Of a stretch of DNA of 64,000 nucleotides, positions 55,321 through 64,000 are shown piece after piece. Position 1 is the first letter of the stretch, and every line of letters starts with the position of its first letter. The translations under genes were made by a program, and so were the position numbers. Source of the stretch: Talpa occidentalis (lineage: Eukaryota > Chordata > Mammalia > Eulipotyphla > Talpidae); contig NW_023601433.1 of the NCBI RefSeq assembly GCF_014898055.3, forward strand, positions 17,904,141 through 17,968,140. Direction: 5' to 3'. The notes under the pieces are model-generated. The model had not been told where the DNA came from, searched no databases, and worked only from the letters and a program-made list of their open reading frames with translations.

Positions 55321-57699
55321 AGTGGGGAGAAGCTGAGGACCCCCCCCTTTATGGGCGCAACGGTGTCTCCACTCGGGTAGTGGAAGTTACTCGTTTTCTG
55401 AGTCAGGCGCTTGCAGCGGGATGTGCACCTTAGCACCTTCGCTCACTGCTTATTGCCGCTTCGGTGGAGAGCGGCCTCTCCCGTGAAGTTGTTTGGGGCT
55501 TTTTCTGAAGTGACGAGTAGACCCGGCAGGTGACTCACGGTTGTCTGGGCTCGAGTGGGGACCGGTGCGCCAGGAATGAGGGAGGAATGTCGATGAGGGG
55601 AATCTGCGAGGATGGTGGGGGTGGGAGCTCTTTTCTGTCCCTCTTGTCTTGGGTGGGAATAGAATTGTGATTCCTTTTCTGATTTTTTTTTTTTTTAAAA
55701 AACGCGTCCAGATTTGAACATGCCTCTCTGAAAAAACACTGGGTTTTAGGTTTTCCGAGATGCACCTGCTGTTCATGCAGTAACACTTTGGGGCCAAGTC
55801 CTAGATGGTTAACGACGTGATTTGATTTCGTGATAAAGCAGCACCTTGCTGGTACTTTATCTTCGCCCTGCTTGATAAGCCTTTTTCGTTCACCATTTTG
55901 TCGCAAGAGAAACGGTGAAGGTCACGGAGGTGAGCAGTCATGGCACAGGGAGAGCTCTCGGAGCAGCGTCCCCCCTTCAGGCGCGCTGCATGTGGGTCTT
56001 TGATCTGCGCTCCAAAGCTCTGCATCAATTTCAACATGCCACCCTCCTACTCTCCTGTGGCAGGTGGTGCCTGTCATGCCCATTTTACAGGTACATAAAC
56101 GGAAAGCCCTAGAGATGAAAGGAATTCTGCTCCAGGTCATTCGACTATGACTTTATTCCATACTTTGTAGTGGGTTTCATCTAGGATCTGGTAGGGTTCC
56201 CACCATTAAGTAAGCTTCTGCATACCAATTTGATCGCGTGTACCGAGTCAGATGGAGATGATTATTTCCAAGTAAAGAAATTTTGTTTTTCAGGTTTATT
56301 TTTCCTCCTAGGTTTCTAAGATAGTTTGAATTTCGCCAGAAAGGTAATTTTTCATCGAGGCAAAGCAAAATAAACAAAACCGAGTGGTGCTGCGTGAAAA
56401 TGTTTTAAGTTTGGGAGGTTTCCAAATTAGGGACACTTATGTCTTCTTTATGCTTGCTTGGCTAGCTCAGCAGTAGATTTCAGCAGTAGATTTCAGTACA
56501 GTTTTCTGAATTGAAATAATTACTATGCATAAAAAGCAAGTGAAAACGAGGTGTAATGCATTTTGGTCATGATATCATTTTCTCCTGGGAAATTTTGTTA
56601 TACATTTAGTAGAAGTGTTGAAGATGTAAAAACCTTTTATAAAAATAACTCAAGCAAGGCAGTTTGGGGTTAATGGAGAACAGGCTTAGATGGATAGTTG
56701 GGCATACTCTCTTGAGTGATGTCGAAACTTCAGGAACTCTAGAAAAGTGTTAGGTTATCTTCAATTTATTAGTCATTAGGAGTATGGAAATATCTTATGA
56801 ATTACTGAATGGAATTTTCTAGTCATGAAGTGACCTGTTTTTTTTGTATGGCAGATACATGTATTGTATGTAACATGTTCATTAACTTATTTGTATGGGA
56901 TATAAGGATTCCTTTCACAAGTCCTGTCAGTCTAGTTCTGCTTCAATTTATTTATTTTTGGCACCAAAATCTTATCTTTTCCTCTCCTGTCAAGCTAAAT
57001 TTTCTAGCACCTAAGTAAAAATTTCCATAGAAAAACCTTATCATCCGTTCATTTGTACAGTTCATAGTAGAATGGGCCCTCCCTTCTGATAAAGACAGCA
57101 AATTTTACTTGTCATAAAGCCCCTGATTTTCAGGATTTATGCCCCCCCCCTTTTTTTTTTTTAAAAAATGACATTACCGGACTTCCCCAGATGGTGCAGT
57201 GGATGTTGCTTTTTGGAGATTTTTCCCTTATTAGAAGCATTTCACTGACAAAATACACAAACATACTTCAACTGCTTCTATTGTCATTGCAGTCCAGACA
57301 GAAGTTTGATGAGTGATTTAAGTCACTCTATTGAATGAGATTATTTGGAAGGAAAGGGCAGCTTATTTTAAAGTGAAGGAAATTATTGGTAATTTTAGAA
57401 ATAACTTTTACTCAAAAGATCTCTGGTTCTCCCTGTGGTCAAGAATCCAGTCCAGAGTGGATTTGTTGGTCCTTAGTTCTATCGTTATTTGAACTTTACC
57501 TTTAAATGGCTTGTATTTTTGCTTAAATCTTATGTGACTATGACTGAACTGTGTGAACACTTTCTTTGTATTTTTCCATCTTCAACAAGTGGATTGTACT
57601 GATATTTTACTCACTGTTTTTGAAGGCTAGTGGCTATTCCTAATTCAGAGTCTCCAATCTGCCAGTGGGTCACAAGCTCAGTTTCAGAAATACTGGTCT
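55065..57699 (+). other. Probable first intron of the CpG-island gene
   Basis: GC-rich to 55330, then falling to background. No second exon was recognised. A reverse MIR-like fragment lies at 56060-56150. The intron, if real, continues past the L1 elements and out of the window. Confidence 0.4.
56060..56150 (-). repeat. MIR SINE fragment
   Basis: Reverse MIR core: CATGCCCATTTTACAGGTAC, followed by CATAAACGGAAAGCCCTAGA. Confidence 0.5.
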
Positions 57700-57890
57700 T
57701 AATATAAGCACAAAATGGTGGTTACTAAAAGAGAAGGGGAAGAGGGTATCAAATGTATGGTGAAGGATGAGAATTAGACTTTTGGTGAGGAACATAATGT
57801 AGTATATACAGTGTTGATTTATTAAAGTGTGCATCTGAAACTTATCTGATGTTGCAAGTTGGTGTTACTTCAATTGAAAAAAAGTTTTTA
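57700..57890 (+). repeat. Old L1 3' end
   Basis: L1 3' UTR phrases: GAGAATTAGACTTTTGGTGA, GAACATAATGTAGTATATAC, GTGCATCTGAAACTTATCTG and the GGTGTTACTTCAATTGAAAA terminus. It abuts the 3' end of a minus-strand L1, giving a tail-to-tail junction. Confidence 0.78.
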
Positions 57891-60248
57891 AAACTTTTTC
57901 TACATTTTTTCAAAGTCTCTACCAGCTCTCAGATTTTAGTATTTCTTTTTTATTGTCATTTAAAAAAATTACTGCGGTGACAGTGATTTACATCACTGTA
58001 TATGATTCAGGGGAATAGACTCTGCTCAGATGCACGTCACCACAGCCCTCTCACCACAGGAGCACCTATATCCCTTTATCATATAACACTGGGCCCTTCC
58101 TCTATTCCCCCCTCCCCACCCCATTTAGTTGCCTTAAATTTGCAGTCACGTTTCTAGGTTTTGTTTTAGTCTACTTCTGTCAGTCCCCTGGTTTTGTTTC
58201 TCGTATTCCATGTATGAGTGAAATCATCCAGTATTTGTCTTTGTCCCACAGGCTTCTTCACCTCACATAAGCCTCTCCAGTTCCATTCATGTTGTTTCAA
58301 ATATCAACAGTTAGTCTTTGTTTATAGCTGAGTAGTATTCCATCCTGTCTCTGTCCCACTTAATCACCCATCAGTCATTGGTAACTTAATTTCCATAATT
58401 GGCTGTTGTAAATAGCTTTGCAATGAAGGTAGGAGTGCATATATCCCTTCAAATTAGTGTTTTTTTCATTCTTTGGATAAATATCCAGAAGTGGACTTGC
58501 TGGATCATAGGGTATACCTATTTTTAATTTTTGAGAAACCTTCATACTGTTTTCCACAGGGGCCAGACCAGTCTACATTCCCATCAACGTATGAGAGGGT
58601 TCCTTTTTCTCTACACTCTCACCAGCACTTGTTTCTGGTTTTTTGATATGCGAGTTTCTCACAGATGTGAGGTGGTATCTCATTGTGGCCTTGACTAGCG
58701 CTTCCCAAATGATAGGTGATACTGAGCCTTTTTTTTTTCTTCATGTGCCTGTTGACCATTTGTATGTTCTTGGAGAAATGTCTGATTAGCTCTTCTACCC
58801 CTTTTCTTTTTGTTGAGTTATATAAGTTCTTTATAGATCTTGGCTATCAGCCCATTGTCAGATGCATTGTATGTAGATATTTTCTCCTATTCAGTGGAGT
58901 GTCTTTTCTTTCATTGTTTTTTCTTTTTTTATACCAGGCAGAAATTTTTTTTTTTATGTTCCGTTTGTTTATTTTCCTTACCTTTAAAGGCCAGTCCTCA
59001 AAGACATCCCTGAAAGCAATGTTGTGGAGTGTTGTGCCTGTATTTTTTTCTGTATATTTTATGGTTAATGGTTTTACATCCAAGTCTTTAACTCATTTTA
59101 AGTTAATTTTTAAGGAATAGTGTGAAGGAGTGCTTTAGTTTCATTTTTCTGCACGTGACTGTTCAATTTTACCAATACCATTTGTTGAAGAGACTTTCCT
59201 TTCTTCATTGTATATGCTCAGTTCTTTGTCATAGATTAACTGTCAGTATAAAAGTGGGTTTATTTCTGGGCTCTCAGTTCTATTCTGTTGGTCTTTGTGT
59301 CTGTTTTTATTCCTGTTTTGATTACAAAGGCTTTGCAATATAGCTTCATGTCTGGGAGTTTGATACTTACATACTTCATTTTTGTAAGGATTGTTTTGGC
59401 TATTTGGGGTCTCATGTGGTTCCATATAAATTGAAAAGTTCCATTGGAATTTTGACAGAGATTGTATTGAAGCTATATATTGCTTTGAGTAAGATGGACA
59501 TTTTTGACTATGTAAATTCTTACAGTCTGTGAGCAGGGAATATTTATTCTTTTCCTTGTCTCTTTTTCTGTTTAAATTTTCATTGAATAGGTCATTTAAC
59601 TCCTTGGTTAAAGTTATTCCTATGTTTTTAATACTTTTTGTTGCTAATATAAATGGGATTATTTTCTTAATTTTTTTCTTCTTGTTATTTGCGTAAAGGA
59701 ATGCAACAGTGTTGTATGTTGATTTTGTAGCCTTCCACTTCACTGTATTGATTCTAATAGGTTTTAAGTAGGGTCTTTGGGTTTTCTGTATATATAATAG
59801 TGATAGTTTTACTTCATTTCCGATTTGGAATCCTTCCATAGCATTCTTTTGCCTAATTGCTCTACTAGAACTTCTGATACTTTGTTGAATAGTAGTGGTG
59901 AGAGCGGGCATTCTTGCTGAGTAGCTGATCTAGGAGGGAAAGCTTTCAGTTTCTCACTATTGAATATGATGCTAGCTGTGGATGTATATGGCCTTTATTA
60001 TGTTGAGGTATGTTCATTCTAATCCTGTTTTACTAAGAGATTTTAATCATAAATAGGTGCTGAATTTTGTCAAGTGCCTTCCCTGTATCTGTTGATATGG
60101 TCTTATGATTTTTGTCTTTCTTTGTTAATCGGCAATTATGTTGATTTTGCATATGTTGATCCATCCTTGCATTCCACGAATAAATCCCAATTGGGCATGA
60201 TGTACAGTCCTTTCTACTGTAATTGTTGAATTCAGTTTCTAAGGTTTT

Positions 60249-60486
60249 TTTTTGAAGATGTATTTATACAAAAACTGGGGTACAGGCCAGATGTGCAGGA
60301 GTGTGAGAGGATTCACCAGAGACAGAGCAGGGAGCAGAACAGGCAAACAGAGCAGCGGGCGTGACAGGAGAGGTTTGCTGCGCTGTGTGCGTATCTCCTT
60401 GGCTGGCTGGGAATCAAACCCACGCTGCAGAAGCTGTGGACAACTTCACAGCGCTGCACTCAACCTGCTGAGCCACCTGGGAGGCC
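60249..60486 (-). repeat. SINE in L1, internally deleted
   Basis: CAGTTTCTAAGGTTTT is identical at 60233 and 60487. About 25 bp is missing from the body: text jumps from GGCAAACAG to AGCAGCGGGC, losing the usual ACTGCTGAGGGG. Confidence 0.94.
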
Positions 60487-61175
60487 CAGTTTCTAAGGTT
60501 TTGTTGAGGATTTTTGCTTCTCTGTTTATCAGGGATATTGGTCTGAGATTTTCTTCTTCTTTTTTTTAATGATTTTCTTGCCTGCTTTGGCAACAGAGTA
60601 ATATTGGTCTCATAAAATGTGTTTGGAAGCATTACCTTTTGGTTTTTGGAAGAGTTTGAGAAGGACAGATATTAATTTATCTTTGAAGGTTTGGTAGAAC
60701 TCACTAGAAGCTATCTGGTCCTGGGATTCTGTTTTTTTGGGAGAGTTTTGATTACTATTTCAATTTCTTTGCTTGTAATCTGTTCAAATTTTCTATTCCA
60801 GATTAGATTCAGTTTTGGGAGGTTATGTGCTTGTAAGAATTTCTCTATTTATTTATGACAATCTGTTGTCATAAAGATATTAATAGTAAGTAGTCTGTTG
60901 TGGTCCTCTGTATTACTACGGTCTCTTGTAACTTCTCTTTCATTTCTGATTCTGTTAGAGTACCCTCCGCCCCCCCCACCCTGCTACTTGTTTTCTCAGT
61001 GAGTCTAGCTAGAGGTTTTTCTGCCTATTTTTAATATTGTCTATTTTTTCAAGGAACCAGCTTTTGGTTTCATGGATCTTTTGAACTGTCTTTTTCTACT
61101 TCTGTTTCATTTATTTATGCTTTAGGGTTTTTTTTTTTTTTTTTTTACAGGCCTTTGGTTTTATTTTCTCTTTTT

Positions 61176-61469
61176 TTTTTTTTTTTTTTAATAGAGGCAT
61201 GCTTTATTTATTTGTTTGCTGGTTTCTTTTTTTCTTTTGTTTATACATGCACTGGGTATAGTCATTCACCAGAGCCAGAGCGGGGAGCAGAGCAGGCAGA
61301 AGGACCGAAGTACACTGCTGAGGGGAGCAGCGGGCGGCAGGAGAGGTCTGCGCGCCATGTGGGACCCTCCTCTGGTGGCCGGGGAGCAGCCGGGGATCGA
61401 ACCGGCGCCGCAGAGGCCGCGCGCAGCTTCGCAACCCAGCGCTCAACCGCTGCGCCACCGGGGAGGCCC
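61176..61469 (-). repeat. SINE in L1, young-looking variant
   Basis: TTATTTTCTCTTTTT occurs at 61161 and 61470. It shares the CCTCCTCTGGTGGCCGGGG insert with the copy at 29755. The stretch carrying GAAGCGCGGGAGGGTGAGAG is lost. Confidence 0.94.
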
Positions 61470-61530
61470 TTATTTTCTCTTTTTCTAGTTCATTAAGTTG
61501 TAAGGTTAAGTTATTTGAGCACTTTCTCTT

Positions 61531-61796
61531 TTAAGATTTATTCATTTATGCATACAAGAACTGGGGTGTAAGCCAGAGGTGTGGGGATGGGGTGAGAGGA
61601 TTCACCAGAGACAGAGTGGGGAGCAGAACAGGCAGATCTACTGAAATACACTGCTGAGGGTAGCAGTGGGCAAGGCAGAAGAGGTCTGCTGCACCATGTG
61701 GGTTGCTCCCTGGCCATCCAGGTATCGAAGTCCTGCTGCACTGGCTGGCAATAGCTTGATAGGGCTCTTTAACCTCAGTGCCACCAGGGAGGCCCC
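61531..61796 (-). repeat. SINE in L1
   Basis: CACTTTCTC flanks at 61520 and about 61797. It lies only about 60 bp from the copy at 61176. Full length. Confidence 0.92.
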
Positions 61797-62621
61797 ACTT
61801 TCTCATTTCTTGATGTGTGCCTATAATGTTACATAATTCTTTCTCAGGACTGCTTTTGCTGCATCCCAGAGGTTCTTGTAGGCCATGTCTTATTTTTATT
61901 TGTGTCCAGGTACTTTTTAAATTTCTTCTTTGATTTCCTCATTAACTGAATAGTCATTCAGTAGTGTTTTTAGTCTCCACATAGTAGAGGTTTTTTTCCA
62001 GCATGAAGGGGGTACCTTTATAGGTTATCAGCTTTTAGTACTATTGTGATCAGAGAAGATACTTGATAATCAGTTTAATATTCATGAGTTTATTGACATT
62101 TGTTTTGTGATCCAACATGTGATCTGTCCTGGAGAATGTTCCATGTGCACTCAGCATTTTTAGAGTGAATTCCCTATTAATGTCTATAAGCCCGTCTGGT
62201 CTAATTCCTTACTTAAGGTTCTTTCCTTACTGAGCTTCTGTATGATTGATCTGTCCATTGACCTAAGTGGGGTGTTAAACTACTACTGTTGTGTTCAGCT
62301 AATGTCTGTTTTGGGGCTTGTTAATCGTTGTCCTAAAATATTTTTGTGCTCCTTTGTTTGGTGCATATATATTGGTGAATGTTATGTTTTCCTGATGTAT
62401 TGACATCTTAATCATTATATAGCATCCATCCTTTTTTTTTGGGCAGAATTTGTTTTATCTGATACATGTATGGTTATTCCTGCATTTCTTTGGGTCCCCT
62501 TTGCTTGCAGGATTGTTTTACATTCATTCACTTTGACCTTGTGTTTACTTTAGAGCTCAGCTATGTCTCCTGGAGGCAACGGAAAGTTGGGCTTTATTTT
62601 CTCATCCAACCAGCTACTTTT

Positions 62622-62874
62622 TTTTTTAAGATTTATGTATTTATGCATACAAGAACTGGGGTACAGGCCAGAGTTGCAGGGGATGAGAGGATTCACCAGA
62701 GACAGAGTGGGGAACAGAACAGGCAAGACTGACTGAAATACACTGCTGAGGGGAGCAGCGGGTGAGACAGGAGAGGTCTGCACCATGTGGGTAGCTCCCT
62801 GGCCGGGAGAGAACTTGTGCTGCAGTGGCTGCACATAGCTCACTTCCTAACATCTTGCACCACCAAGGAGGTCC
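62622..62874 (-). repeat. SINE in L1 endonuclease region
   Basis: CCAACCAGCTACTTT is repeated at 62606 and about 62875. The head is diverged (CACCAAGGAGGTCCC on +). Confidence 0.92.
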
Positions 62875-64000
62875 CCAACCAGCTACTTTGTTCCTTTTGA
62901 TTGGTGAGTTCTTTTGATACACATTTAGAATGATAATTGATATAGGATTTCCTCTTGCCATTTTGTTTTCAGAGCCTATTTATTGCCTCATTTAATTTCT
63001 TGTGACTATTCTTTGCTTTGATTTAGGCAGGAGGGCTTCTTTCAACATTTCCTTTACTGGAGTTCTAGTGTTTGCACACTCCCTCAGCATGTATTTATCT
63101 GGGAAGGCCTTCATTTCTCCCTCGTATCTGAAGGCGAGAATTCCAGGTTCTAGTATTCTTGGCTTTAAGTAATTTCAATATATTCTTCCATTCCCTTCTT
63201 GCTCATAGGATATCCTCAGAAAAGTCAGATGTAAGCATGAAAGGAGTACCCTTTATAGGTATCAGCTTTTGCTGTCAAGTTACCGCCTATGTTCTTTCTT
63301 TGTCTTGAACTCTTGCTAGATTCTCTGCTCTGTGTCTTGGTGTAGGTCTGGTTACTTTTAGGTAGCTGGTATTCTTTTAGCTTAATGAATTTGCATATTT
63401 AATTCCTCCTCTAGGTGAGAGAAGTTTCCTTCTATTAGTTCCTTGAATAAACTCTATATTCCTCTCCCTTCCTCTTCTAGGGGGTCCTATTATTATTATT
63501 CTGGCTTTCTTATGGTGTAAGATAGTTTGAATTATGTCATCATTTTTTTTAACATGTCATTTTTCTCCCTCTTCTACCTGTTTCTTTAATGCTTACTTTC
63601 TTCCAAAGTCACTGATAGAAACTCCATTTGATGTATTCTACTTCCATAGCTTTCTCTGGAGTTCTCAATCTCATTTATTGTTCTCTTTATTTCCCGATTT
63701 TCTGTTATTTTCTTCTTTAAAGCTTCGGCTTTGCTATTCTGTTCATTGATTTTATTTTTGAATTCATTAATTTGTTTTCCTGAATCTTGTTGTATCTCTT
63801 TAATTAGCTTTTCTGAGTTCTTGCTTATTGACTTGCCTTTCTGAGCTCTCCTATATTACTTTGACTTACATTCTGAGCTTTGTTCTTTCCCTTTGAGTTT
63901 CTTTATTATAGCAGTTCTGAACCCTTTATCTGATAGGGAGGTAGTCTTCTCTCTTTCTTTGTTTTTAATTTGGAGAGTTGTGTTCACCTTGTGATAGATG

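Larger units (their letters stand above)
57895..64000 (-). mobile_element. Long minus-strand L1, cut by window edge
   Basis: From left to right it reads 3' UTR, ORF2 and ORF1 in reverse. ORF2 C-terminal residues (KIGIPYDPASPLLDIYPKNE) lie near 58430-58550. Further on are reverse-transcriptase-side fragments (TFYETNITLLPK near 60620) and endonuclease sequence (GATACACATTTAGAATGATA, + strand text near 62915). ORF1 C-terminal text lies near 63100 (GGGAAGGCCTTCATTTCTCC), with the coiled-coil region to 64000. It is heavily mutated in every frame. Four SINEs, all minus strand, inserted later. It is an older type than the L1 at 8174. Confidence 0.85.

Noticed and set aside
54778..55436. Long ORFs of 177-207 codons on both strands across the CpG island.
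   Set aside because: High GC removes stop codons in all frames. The frames conflict, are rich in R/P/G/A without domains, and pass through the splice donor.
59243..59911. 222-codon minus-strand ORF, the longest in the window.
   Set aside because: It is part of the decayed minus-strand L1 ORF2 (for example PETNSQN- and [14 protein letters not shown] text) read through compensating frameshifts. It is not an independent gene.
883..62843. Dozens of 60-110 aa ORFs sharing motifs such as CSPQQCISV, PVLFPTLSLVNPL or RDRAGSRTG, looking like a protein family.
   Set aside because: Every one lies on a SINE copy; they are translations of the same repeat in different frames and strands. Copies in other frames and with stops show no coding constraint.
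1..64000. A previously undescribed multi-gene system.
   Set aside because: The coding-like sequence that could be assigned belongs to retrotransposons or a retrocopy; no cluster of intact genes is present.

Overview
This window is nuclear DNA from a placental mammal. It carries L1 elements with recognisable ORF1p and ORF2p sequence, ancient MIR and L2 copies, Tigger/hAT-type DNA transposon remnants, solo retroviral LTRs, a processed ribosomal-protein pseudogene and a CpG-island promoter. It also holds 35 copies of one tRNA-headed SINE of about 265 bp. Read 5' to 3', the SINE begins GGGCCTCCCTGGTGGCGCA, has a B-box-like GTTCGATCCC, and ends in an (AAATA)n, TCTTTAAAA tail. It does not look like primate Alu, rodent B1/B2, carnivore CAN, pig PRE-1, whale/ruminant CHR, horse ERE, vespertilionid-bat VES, rabbit C, AfroSINE or the camelid SINE as I know them. 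A less familiar lineage such as a horseshoe-type bat or a pangolin is my best guess, at low confidence.

Layout: 0-8 kb is intergenic, with SINEs, a perfect CTCF-core match at 2285-2298, a broken RPL23A processed pseudogene, two solo LTRs, a tail-to-tail SINE pair and a SINE-in-SINE nest. At 8.17-14.27 kb lies a near full-length but dead L1 on the + strand with a degenerate target-site duplication; a SINE interrupts its ORF2. From 14.3 to 54 kb the sequence is gene-poor: SINEs, old L1/L2/MIR fragments, an MER2/Tigger-like element with TA flanks, a solo LTR with a 4-bp duplication (20649-21117), a second perfect CTCF-core match (16564-16577), and a three-copy target-site duplication recording an L1 insertion followed by a SINE insertion (48301-49155).

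The only strong sign of a functional gene is the CpG island at about 54515-55320. It has two CCAAT boxes and ends in a plausible splice donor at 55065, so it probably marks the promoter and non-coding first exon of a + strand gene whose body lies mostly to the right. I cannot name the gene. A 120-nt pure pyrimidine tract lies about 0.5 kb upstream. At 57.7-64 kb an old L1 3' end (+) is followed by a long minus-strand L1 that runs off the window and carries four later SINE insertions.

I found no intact protein-coding gene, no functional tRNA/rRNA gene, no CRISPR array and no evidence of a new multi-gene system. The interest lies in insertion archaeology, candidate CTCF sites, an unannotated promoter and one exon-like signal. 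No database search was possible; repeat names rest on recognition of consensus signatures and boundaries are approximate unless a target-site duplication (TSD) fixes them.
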